Source: Chitinophaga pinensis (GTDB lineage Bacteria > Bacteroidota > Bacteroidia > NS11-12g > UBA9320). Taken from it: a stretch of DNA of 64,000 nucleotides. Under the pieces are notes generated by a model. That model made no database searches. It was not told the DNA's origin and saw nothing but the letters and a program-made list of their open reading frames with translations. Shown in pieces: positions 45,666 to 53,429 of this stretch; position 1 is the first letter of the stretch, and every line of letters starts with the position of its first letter. A program made the position numbers and the translations under genes. Location of the stretch: the NCBI GenBank assembly GCA_945907065.1, contig CAMDSC010000001.1:161190-225189 (forward strand), in the 5' to 3' direction.

Positions 45666-46094
45666 ATGAAAAAAGCGGGAATTATTATACCACTTCTTGT
45701 TTTGATGGCTATCAACCTTCAAAATTGCCAAACCTGTGACGACTGTCAGGTAACTCCTCCACCAAAAGAAGTAGAAGTGGTTAATTCAAAAGGTGTCAAT
45801 CTTATTTTTGGAGCCTCAGCCGTTTATAATCCTGATAACATTATAATAAAAAATAACTTGGGCGAAACCGTTGAATTTTTTACCAATACCTCTAACGGAA
45901 CCATTGATTTTGGATTTACAATAACTGCCGATACCTACTCTATTAAACTCAATGCTTCAAATACTGAAACCATTAAATTTACCTATGGTAAAGATAAAAA
46001 TATTGACTGTTGCAATGAGTTTGATGTAACCAAAACTACAACCGTTAACGGTATATTAGTGAGTAATAGCGATAAAATCAGTATCGTAAAATAA
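45666..46094 (+). CDS. Small lipoprotein of unknown function
   Basis: 142 residues. Signal with lipobox ending NLQNC (Cys 21), then a Cys-rich start (QTCDDCQVTPPP) and a beta-rich domain that contains two more Cys (IDCCNEF). I do not recognise it. ATG start, 17 bases after the phosphoribosyltransferase. Confidence 0.75.
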   Translation: MKKAGIIIPLLVLMAINLQNCQTCDDCQVTPPPKEVEVVNSKGVNLIFGASAVYNPDNIIIKNNLGETVEFFTNTSNGTIDFGFTITADTYSIKLNASNTETIKFTYGKDKNIDCCNEFDVTKTTTVNGILVSNSDKISIVK

Positions 46095-46129
46095 TCTAAA
46101 TTTTTGGGTGAAAGCCTTCAAGTTTTCTT

Positions 46130-46538
46130 ATGAAAATGCAAAATGTTTCATTTCAAAATGTGGATGAGTTTCTTGATTTTCTGTCGGAGGAAGAGTTGAA
46201 AATTGTTACGGTTTTTGCGAATCCTTGTTTTAGATTGTTTACCCAATTGCAAAGAAAAACTATCTTTTAATGTTCCCTTTTATTTCCTTAACAAAAGCGT
46301 TTGTTTTATTTGGCCGGCCTCCGTTACATGGGGTAAAAAGGAAACGTATAAAGGAGTACGAATCGGTTTTGCTAAAGGCTATTTACTAAGTGATGAAATG
46401 GGTTATTTAGAAAAAGGAAACCGCAAGCAAGTTTATTGGCGCGATATTGAACGCCTCGAAGAATCGGATATTGAACTTCTAAAATCGTATCTTTTTGAAA
46501 CAGCCATGCTCGACGAACAGGAGAATATTAAAAAATAA
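46130..46538 (+). pseudogene. DUF1801 family gene with a one-base frameshift
   Basis: ATG at 46130 (or 46136) opens MQNVSFQNVDEFLDFLSEEELKIVTV, which then runs to a stop at 46269. The rest of the domain continues in the next frame from the T run at 46212-46216. Removing one T yields ...TVLRILVLDCLPNCKEKLSFNVPFYFLNKSVCFIWPASVTWGK..., which fits DUF1801 from end to end (about 135 residues). It may be a real pseudogene or an error in a homopolymer. DUF1801 proteins are small cytoplasmic proteins of unknown function. Only two bases separate its stop from the sulfatase gene of the opposite strand. Confidence 0.85.
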
Positions 46539-46570
46539 AATCATTCCTTTATAACCTTTATAAAATGATT
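46539..46570. terminator. AT-rich hairpin between convergent operons
   Basis: AATCATT plus TTATAA pair with TTATAA plus AATGATT around CCT, with a three-base bulge. It overlaps the end of the sulfatase coding region. A weak candidate for stopping both convergent transcripts. Confidence 0.35.
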
Positions 46571-48121
46571 AGCTTCACCTAGTATTTCTAAATAGTAGAT
46601 TCCTTTTGTTAAATTAGAAAAATCTTGATTTTCAATTTTGTATCCTTTAAAAATTAATTGCCCATAGCAATTTATCATTCTATATTCTTGGTTCATTTGA
46701 TTTGAAATAACCTTAATATAATTGGCAAATGGATTGGGAATTACATAAAACATTGACCGGCTATTTAAATTTGATACTCCAAAGGTTGAACAAAATCTAT
46801 TAATCCCTACCAAGGTTGTCATTTCACCACACAAATAATTGTAGTTGGTTTGATCCGTTGAACTTAATGTTCCAGATAGCAAGTCGTTATTCTCAGTAGG
46901 GTCTTTCGTGAGATTAAAAAACTTTTGAGTTCCATTATCAAAGTCGATTAATTTGTAATCCTTGTTTCGCATTGCCTTGCCATCGCCTGCAACGGTGGGT
47001 ATTTTAAATACTTCAGTAAAAACCCAAGGTCGAATATCTGATGTCTTATTCTTAAGTATGGGTAAAATGCTTTTACTGTCTAAAGGTTTATTCCCGGGTA
47101 TTTGGGATTGCCAGCTGCTGTATCCGAACAATTCTAAAATTGTGGCAAATAGATCATGGGTATTAACCAAAGCATCATTGGTTCTTCCGGGTGCAATTAA
47201 CGATGGTCCTGATATTATAAATGGCACACTCACACCTTCCTGATAAACGCTTCCTTTGGCTCCACCAGTATTTTGAGCAACCTGTGGATCATCACCATTA
47301 TCCCCAATAAAAATAATATCGGTACTGTCCCATTTATTTAATCGTTTCAATGAATCAAATACTCTTCCGATTTCATGGTCCAGCGCTTCCATAGCTGCTT
47401 TAAAATATGGTTTTGGATTGGCGGTAATATCCGCATCAAGTCCAGTCAGTGTTGTATCCGAATGCAGCGATTTAGGCGGCAAATGAAAAGGGACATGTGG
47501 TGCATTAAATGCCAGCCATAAAAAGAAAGGCTTGTTTTGGGCTTTTATCCATCTAACCGCATTATCGGCTGTTTCTGTGGTTGCATAATTTGTATTGTTG
47601 GTGGCTACACCGTTGGTAACCTTTGTCCAACTGTAGTAACTTTTTACCACTCCTGTAAAATTACCTTCATAATGGTCGTAGCCCATTTTGTTCGGAAAAA
47701 TATAATTAGAAGTAGGTGTAGGCAATTGTAAATGCCACTTTCCAATATTGGCTTTGGCAATTCCGTTTGGTTTAAATTTGTTTAACAATATGGGAATAGT
47801 CATTTCAGCTGTATCCAGAACAGCCGAAGTAGCTCCACCAACTGCATTTCCAACTCCTGTTCTAAAACTGTATCGGCCTGTTAGTATTCCAGCTCGGGTA
47901 GGGGAGCAGAGCGGGTTAGACCATGCTTTATTAAAACGGACACCAGAGCTTAATAATCTTCTGATATTTGGCATGCCGATGGTATCCAAATGGTTTTCAT
48001 AAAATCCGCAATAGTCTTTACCTAAATCATCAGCTATAATCAGAATGACATTTCTTTGAGCCGAGACCAGATAGGAAGTAACAGAAAAAAGAACTAAAAT
48101 TAGTATTTTTTTGAAAATCAC
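46541..48121 (-). CDS. Secreted T9SS sulfatase (first paralogue, standard CxPxR motif)
   Basis: 526 residues. Signal peptide to SAQ (22), metal-site start ILIIADDLG, and the formylglycine motif NPLCSPTRAGILTGRY with the catalytic Cys at residue 72 in a normal C-x-P-x-R. The alkaline-phosphatase fold metal region FIGDNGDD is at about residue 272. The last 80 residues are a T9SS sorting domain (YVIPNPFANYIKV...). It would remove a sulfate ester from an outside substrate; no target is visible. GTG start overlapping the upstream stop (GTGA). Last gene of the operon; paralogue of 54802-56385. Confidence 0.92.
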   Translation of the reverse strand: MIFKKILILVLFSVTSYLVSAQRNVILIIADDLGKDYCGFYENHLDTIGMPNIRRLLSSGVRFNKAWSNPLCSPTRAGILTGRYSFRTGVGNAVGGATSAVLDTAEMTIPILLNKFKPNGIAKANIGKWHLQLPTPTSNYIFPNKMGYDHYEGNFTGVVKSYYSWTKVTNGVATNNTNYATTETADNAVRWIKAQNKPFFLWLAFNAPHVPFHLPPKSLHSDTTLTGLDADITANPKPYFKAAMEALDHEIGRVFDSLKRLNKWDSTDIIFIGDNGDDPQVAQNTGGAKGSVYQEGVSVPFIISGPSLIAPGRTNDALVNTHDLFATILELFGYSSWQSQIPGNKPLDSKSILPILKNKTSDIRPWVFTEVFKIPTVAGDGKAMRNKDYKLIDFDNGTQKFFNLTKDPTENNDLLSGTLSSTDQTNYNYLCGEMTTLVGINRFCSTFGVSNLNSRSMFYVIPNPFANYIKVISNQMNQEYRMINCYGQLIFKGYKIENQDFSNLTKGIYYLEILGEANHFIKVIKE

Positions 48122-49338
48122 TTTTGTATTGAAAATTTATATGTGAATGATGTGTTGTTATCTTTTACCGTTAAAAAATACAATCCATTGGTAAGCGCTT
48201 CTGTATTAAAATGAAATTGATTATTGTTTAATACAGGTTCTTTAATATAAACAGTTTGCCCTAAATTATTAAATAGTCTAAATTGTAATTGATCGGAGTT
48301 CTCAACTTCTGATGAAAGATAGAAGCCCGTAGTTGCAGGATTAGGAAAAATATATGCAGATTTAACTTTTTTAGCAGTTTTTCCTATACCGCCGATTATC
48401 TGATTGCCCCCTCTTACACAAATAAAATAATTGGTGTTTGTTTTATCATCATAGGTTGTTATTCCAAATTGGGTTGATAAATACCAAGCCTTTGAAGTTA
48501 GATTTGGCAAGGAAGTAGATGACCAGTATTTATTTGGAAGAATCGTCGTAAAAAATAAATTATCAATTGAAGGACTACCTATTTTGTAATCACTAAGAGA
48601 TTGTAATTCTTTAATATTTGGTAATCGCCAGTCGGTTTTCCCGGCAATTGAAAGATTCTCAGCATAAATTAAAGCTTGTTCCCAGACATTGGAGTTAGGA
48701 TTGGGTATCTGCTCCCAAATTAAACCTGTAAGATGATCGGTAACAGTACCATCACCATTTTTAGTCAATCTGCTTTGAACCAAAGATGGAAACGTAACAT
48801 CCCTAACCGCTCTTACATGAAATTTCTTAGTTCCACCTGCACTTATTGTCTCGGTTTTGGGGTGGTTGCCAATACCACCACCGGCATTGATTACCCAAAT
48901 TCGGGTAGCATCATTGTATTGCTTATCTCCCGTCCACCAGTATTCAGATAAGGTTTTGGTAAAAACTGTTGTATTTAGGGCCGGGCCATTATTTTGGTGA
49001 TTTAATATACTGAATGACTCATGTGCATCGGGTAATCGCCAGTTGGTATAACCACCCAGGGTAAGTGAATCGCAATAGATAACGGCGTTTTCAATTGTCA
49101 TTTCACCCCCGTCAGTTTGCTGCCACATCAATCCTGTTATGGTGTCGGTTACGGTTCCGTTGCCATTGTTTTTAAAAAAAGGCGCATTTATGGTGTAGTC
49201 ATTGTCTTCGCCAAAAGTTGCTGTATAACTTGTATTTTGTCCGGTATCAGGAAGACGCTTCATGGTTTTGGTAACGCTTTGACTATGTGACAGATAAGTT
49301 GAAATTAAGAAAATAAGTGTTAAAATAGAATTCTTCAT
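48118..49338 (-). CDS. T9SS protein with two DUF1566/Lcl C-terminal domains
   Basis: 406 residues. Signal peptide (to about 20), then two DUF1566 repeats beginning GTVTDTITGLMWQQTD and GTVTDHLTGLIWEQIP, each with the WRLPD/WRLPN motif and a final RAVRD/CVRGG. A T9SS sorting domain ends the chain (YIFPNPATTGFYL...). DUF1566 (Lcl_C) has a C-type-lectin-like fold; Legionella Lcl binds sulfated glycosaminoglycans (family knowledge). ATG overlaps nothing upstream (13-base gap), and its stop overlaps the sulfatase start by four bases. Confidence 0.88.
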   Translation of the reverse strand: MKNSILTLIFLISTYLSHSQSVTKTMKRLPDTGQNTSYTATFGEDNDYTINAPFFKNNGNGTVTDTITGLMWQQTDGGEMTIENAVIYCDSLTLGGYTNWRLPDAHESFSILNHQNNGPALNTTVFTKTLSEYWWTGDKQYNDATRIWVINAGGGIGNHPKTETISAGGTKKFHVRAVRDVTFPSLVQSRLTKNGDGTVTDHLTGLIWEQIPNPNSNVWEQALIYAENLSIAGKTDWRLPNIKELQSLSDYKIGSPSIDNLFFTTILPNKYWSSTSLPNLTSKAWYLSTQFGITTYDDKTNTNYFICVRGGNQIIGGIGKTAKKVKSAYIFPNPATTGFYLSSEVENSDQLQFRLFNNLGQTVYIKEPVLNNNQFHFNTEALTNGLYFLTVKDNNTSFTYKFSIQK

Positions 49339-49351
49339 GATTTTATTCCGA

Positions 49352-50584
49352 TTATTCGATAATTAATTTCTGTATTACTTGATCATTACCGCTCATGATT
49401 TTAATAAAATAAACTCCGGAAGGTATCAAAGGAAGTTCTATTTTTTCATTAAAATCATCTGATACATAAACATTTTCACCGATTCCATTTAAAATTCTGA
49501 TTTTGTAATTTTTATTATTTGACAAACCTTCTATACCTTGAATTAGGAAACTATTTTTTGCCGGGTTAGGATAAATCCGAATTTTCAAATCCGGCAATTT
49601 ATTGTTGAAAATTGAAACGGGACTTGCAACCGTATACCTCACAATCACCTCATTATCTAAAATAACATTGGAGCTCCAGATAAATTCGGCATCGTTGGAA
49701 GCATCGTCAAAAATACCTTTAAAATAGGTATAAGTTGGTTTATTGTCAACGCCAATTGTTGTATTGGTATACGTAGATGCTGATGGCCAAGACGAATCAT
49801 CAAACGATGTACTCATCCATTTGACTGGCCGGCTCCAGTGCAACCCGTAATATTTACTTCCGTCATTTGAGTTTTGGGTACTACAATTGTTCGACAACCG
49901 TGAAGTGCCGGACTCTGTTGGACAGGTTAAATCTGTTAAAGGTGAAGTGTAAAAAGTTTGAGCCTTCCATTTATTACCTGTGGATGCAACTATTTTGTTG
50001 GAGGCATCTTTAAAAACTGCTACCATACCCCCGTCGCCTGGATGGTAAGCGAAACCACCGTTTAATTCTGAACCGAGTCCCAGATTTTCTTCCCAATCCA
50101 CCAAAAGCATGGCGATGGTAAATGGTCTTTTTACTTTAAAGCGTACAATGCTTGAGTTGAATTGAGTGAAAGGAACTCTATCTTTTCCAACAGCTGTCCC
50201 GTTAATGTACATTTCAAAGTAATTATCTGCAAAAACATATGCTGTAATTACTTCTCCATCGGCATCAACTGTAACAATATCAGAACCGTTTAAGGCCGCC
50301 AAAGCAGAGGCGACAGTGGTGTAGTTGTTTCCATTACAAACGTTGTTTAGATCAGAAGAAAACGGAAAAGAGGTGTTTGTGAAATTAACAATTGCTGGAA
50401 CTATCCAACTAGAATTATCTGTGGCTTTTATGGTCCCGATACCCGATAAACGGCCTCCGCTGCATGAATACAGGTTAGTAACGGTGGTACTTGCAGGTCC
50501 CTGGGTAACCGAGCCTGTTCCTTTGTACTGAGCAAAAGAATTAATTGAAATAAACAGAGCTATCAGGTAAACGATTTTTTGCAT
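49352..50584 (-). CDS. T9SS-secreted beta-rich protein of unknown function
   Basis: 410 residues. Signal peptide (MQKIVYLIALFISINSFAQ), then a large beta-sandwich-like region (FADNYFEMYINGTAVGKDRVPFTQFNSSIVRFKVKRPFTIAMLLVDWEEN) that resembles carbohydrate-binding or PA14-like folds, and a T9SS sorting domain (RIYPNPAKNSFLIQG...KLIIE). Several Cys residues (CSGGRLSG, CNGNNY, CPTESG, NNCSTQ) suggest disulfides. No catalytic motif recognised. Nine bases after the YHYH protein gene. Confidence 0.75.
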   Translation of the reverse strand: MQKIVYLIALFISINSFAQYKGTGSVTQGPASTTVTNLYSCSGGRLSGIGTIKATDNSSWIVPAIVNFTNTSFPFSSDLNNVCNGNNYTTVASALAALNGSDIVTVDADGEVITAYVFADNYFEMYINGTAVGKDRVPFTQFNSSIVRFKVKRPFTIAMLLVDWEENLGLGSELNGGFAYHPGDGGMVAVFKDASNKIVASTGNKWKAQTFYTSPLTDLTCPTESGTSRLSNNCSTQNSNDGSKYYGLHWSRPVKWMSTSFDDSSWPSASTYTNTTIGVDNKPTYTYFKGIFDDASNDAEFIWSSNVILDNEVIVRYTVASPVSIFNNKLPDLKIRIYPNPAKNSFLIQGIEGLSNNKNYKIRILNGIGENVYVSDDFNEKIELPLIPSGVYFIKIMSGNDQVIQKLIIE

Positions 50585-50593
50585 TTTTTTTGA

Positions 50594-52216
50594 TTATTGA
50601 ATGCTAATTTTTTTAACAAACTGCTGTTTATATGCCTGAATTTTAACCAGATAAATGCCTCTTGAAAGATTCCTGATATCAATGTTTGGGACATATTGCC
50701 CGGCATGATAAACCATTTCGCCATTTAGGCTGTAAACAGAAATTTCCTGAATATCCTTTTCCAATATCTGTTTGGATAACTTTAAATTTAATACTTCCTT
50801 AACTGGATTTGGATAAATTGAAATTTCATTTTCCAGAAACACCAAATTGACCGATGCCGTAGAAACTTTACAAATCGTGGTTCCTGTATAATTAGTCGTT
50901 GTTTTTACCCCTGATACATAATAATTAAACGTAAAAAATCCTGCAGGCGTCCAGCTGTAAACCACCGAATCTGTTCCACCTGAAAGAGTGTAGGTCAGTT
51001 TATAACCATTCCCAGCTTTGTTTGGGATACAACTTGTAATAACGGCTCCTTTTAATGGGGTGCCGGCAGGACGGACCCCTTTGGCGGCAGCCTGAGGAAT
51101 TATTTGAAGGGTGGCATCTTCGGTAACCTGACCCACCATGTTTCCAATCATATAAGGTGCTGTTGGTGTTCCGTGATAATGGTAAACCCCGTTACTGCCA
51201 TCGTGCCCGTGATTGGCATCGAGTGTTTTCATGGCTGAACCATCAGGCTCAAGACTGCCGTAAACGGCATATCCGTCCAGTGCAAAGGCAATGGGTAAAA
51301 TATCTGCAGTTTTATCATCTAAAAATAAAGGCGCAATGTGATAATGGTAATCATCTGCACGGCCGCAGTGGCCTCCATAATTATCAAGCTGACCATCCAA
51401 CAGAGCATCTACACCGGTATTGGTGTAAGGATTGAAGATGGCTACCCCATTGGCAGCAATGGCAACCGCACCGCGCAAAAAATGTTGGGCATTTACGGGG
51501 ACCGGCGTTGCGGCTTTCACCGGATTTAAGGGAATACTCCAGGCATTGGAACCAATATAACACTGAGGAATGGGAAACTGTTGCTGCCATCCTGTTATTC
51601 CTGACATCATTAAATGTTCGGGGATGCCAAGGGACTCAGCATAAAAATAGGTATTGTCCCAACGGGTATTGACATTGGGTTTGAAGGGTGAAAATGCTGA
51701 ATTAACAAATGCAGGATCAGTGGTTGTGCCTAAAACGCCAATGACTTTGGTGGTGAAACTGTAAAGTGACAGTAAAATCGTAACCAAAAAAATCGGAGCT
51801 AAATATTGAATCTTTTGTTTCTGTGCAATCTTAAAAATATAAAATCCGGACAATATCAGGAGAGCTAAAAATACGAAGAATTTAATATCAAATATGCTTA
51901 GAACACAAACCTTTGGTTTTGCCCGTTCTGCTATTTGATGGTTTAATTTTTCAATCCGGGCATATTTAGCCAAAACAAACGCCTGATCTTCTTTTGTGAA
52001 AGCTGTTAAAGGATAGTTAATGATTTTGTCATGATCGGTTTCAATGTAAACATTCCCATTTTTATACATAAAAAAAGAACCTTCGAAAGTCTTCGACTCC
52101 CTCGCAAGCGTCCAGTGTTTTTGATTGGAATAGTCATAATGGCTGTCATGGGCAAACAATAAATTGCCCATCAGGCAAATCATGAGTAGGAAACTGTATT
52201 TTTTTATTTTGTTCAT
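50594..52216 (-). CDS. YHYH protein with SHD1-like domain, two membrane helices and T9SS tail
   Basis: 540 residues. Signal peptide (about 1-22), an N-terminal SHD1-like stretch (HWTLARESKTFEGSFF...NYPLTAFTKEDQAFV, about 34-90), then two hydrophobic helices (about 108-130 and 138-157). A YHYH domain follows (about 185-400; HCGRADDYHYHIAP, GVYHYHGTPTAPYMIG, FALDGYAVYG). The C-terminus is a T9SS sorting domain (ISIYPNPVKEVLNL). YHYH domains are His-rich and uncharacterised; metal binding is plausible. Two internal helices in a T9SS substrate are odd, see findings. Confidence 0.85.
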   Translation of the reverse strand: MNKIKKYSFLLMICLMGNLLFAHDSHYDYSNQKHWTLARESKTFEGSFFMYKNGNVYIETDHDKIINYPLTAFTKEDQAFVLAKYARIEKLNHQIAERAKPKVCVLSIFDIKFFVFLALLILSGFYIFKIAQKQKIQYLAPIFLVTILLSLYSFTTKVIGVLGTTTDPAFVNSAFSPFKPNVNTRWDNTYFYAESLGIPEHLMMSGITGWQQQFPIPQCYIGSNAWSIPLNPVKAATPVPVNAQHFLRGAVAIAANGVAIFNPYTNTGVDALLDGQLDNYGGHCGRADDYHYHIAPLFLDDKTADILPIAFALDGYAVYGSLEPDGSAMKTLDANHGHDGSNGVYHYHGTPTAPYMIGNMVGQVTEDATLQIIPQAAAKGVRPAGTPLKGAVITSCIPNKAGNGYKLTYTLSGGTDSVVYSWTPAGFFTFNYYVSGVKTTTNYTGTTICKVSTASVNLVFLENEISIYPNPVKEVLNLKLSKQILEKDIQEISVYSLNGEMVYHAGQYVPNIDIRNLSRGIYLVKIQAYKQQFVKKISIQ

Positions 52217-52307
52217 GTTTTTTCGAAAACTTTCACCTACATATTAATATAATTGTTTTGAAGAATAGACATAACAAATTTCTTATTTATTCGCAGATTT
52301 AAAATTT

Positions 52308-52919
52308 TTATTTTCTAAAGTGTATTTGACATCCGATGGATTTAGTCTCTTTTATTTCAACTTCCTTCTCATTTAAGAGTTGGTCAAGAGCCCTTGAAAT
52401 GTAATTGTTTTCAACCTTTTCGGGTTCAGCACCATTATCGTCGATTGCCCCCTTGTATTTGATTTTCCATATTCCTTTTTCTTTCCAAATCACATAGGCA
52501 TGGGGCGTTTTTTGTGCATTGAAATTTTTGGCAACTAATTGTTGTGAATCATATAAATAAGGGAAGTTAAAAGATTCATTATTTGATTTTTCAACCATTT
52601 TGATATAAGTATCTTCTTCATAGGCAATGGTGTCTGTAGAACTGATGGCTAGAAGCGGAATTCCCATTTTTTTATATTTTAAATTTAATTCATTTAATCT
52701 GGCTGGGTATAGCTTAGCAAAAGGGCAATGATTGCAGGTAAAAATAATAATGAATCCTTTGGCATCGGGATAATCGCTTAGTGAAACATAGCTTCCATCC
52801 ACATTTTTTAGTTTAAAATCTATTACATTATCACTATCCCTGAATGTAAAATTAACAAGTGTGAAACCTAAGATGGCTAGGATCAGGCCGGTTTGAATTT
52901 TAAAAATGCTGTGTTTCAG
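52308..52919 (-). CDS. Membrane-anchored thioredoxin-fold redoxin, CTG start
   Basis: 203 residues if it starts at CTG (52917-52919). This sits as CTGA over the stop of the upstream thioredoxin gene, the same geometry as the ATGA and GTGA overlaps elsewhere in the operon. The N-terminal part LKHSIFKIQTGLILAILGFTLVNFTF forms a signal/anchor. The redoxin domain has FTCNHCPFAKLYPARL as the CxxC-containing active site. The GTG at 52802 (VDGSYVS) would drop the anchor. No ATG/GTG/TTG exists earlier in frame. Probably periplasmic; AhpC/TSA-type. Could reduce thiols or serve in metal delivery. Confidence 0.75.
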   Translation of the reverse strand: MKHSIFKIQTGLILAILGFTLVNFTFRDSDNVIDFKLKNVDGSYVSLSDYPDAKGFIIIFTCNHCPFAKLYPARLNELNLKYKKMGIPLLAISSTDTIAYEEDTYIKMVEKSNNESFNFPYLYDSQQLVAKNFNAQKTPHAYVIWKEKGIWKIKYKGAIDDNGAEPEKVENNYISRALDQLLNEKEVEIKETKSIGCQIHFRK

Positions 52920-53398
52920 TTTGCAAATTTCTTTAATAAGCTATAGGAAAGGGATTCTGTGGTAAACCTTCGGTTATCAGAAGCCTTATGAAGTATCAGA
53001 GTGGCCGGAATTACACCACTCCAGGTATTATCAATTTTGTCTATCCATTCATTGGCGTCCGGTTCATCCAATAAATAAACCGTTTGATTGATATTTAAAT
53101 TCTGAACCATTGGTAACAAACTCTCAGACATGTTTTTTTTAAAATCCAGACTTACAAAAATCACCCTAACTTTTTTGTTCTTATTTTCATCAGCATATTT
53201 CAAAAATTCCGGGATTTCCTTAATGCAGGGTGCACACCACGATGCAAAGAAATTAACAACATACACGGTATCAGGATTTGATGTAATCCTTTGCTGTAAT
53301 GTCTCAAATTTAATTATTGAAATATTTTGAGAAAAAGCAACATTATGAAATAAAAGGAATACGGCAAATATTTTCAATTTCATAGTCTTTTTATGCAT
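52916..53398 (-). CDS. TlpA-like thioredoxin
   Basis: 160 residues. Signal peptide (MKLKIFAVFLLFHNVAFSQ, ATG at 53383 or 53398) and the thioredoxin core with WCAPC in FFASWCAPCIKEIPEF (about 53), then ATLIL near the cis-Pro (GVIPATLIL). TlpA-type proteins reduce disulfides in the periplasm, often for cytochrome c or copper centres. Its neighbours include a diheme protein and a multicopper oxidase, which fits such a role. Overlaps the redoxin by four bases. Confidence 0.88.
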   Translation of the reverse strand: MHKKTMKLKIFAVFLLFHNVAFSQNISIIKFETLQQRITSNPDTVYVVNFFASWCAPCIKEIPEFLKYADENKNKKVRVIFVSLDFKKNMSESLLPMVQNLNINQTVYLLDEPDANEWIDKIDNTWSGVIPATLILHKASDNRRFTTESLSYSLLKKFAN

Positions 53399-53429
53399 TG
53401 TTTATTATCAAATATGCACGAAAGTTAAC

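Noticed and set aside
52308-52802. Redoxin starting at GTG 52802
   Set aside because: It leaves out a continuous in-frame signal-anchor sequence that joins the upstream gene in a stop/start overlap.
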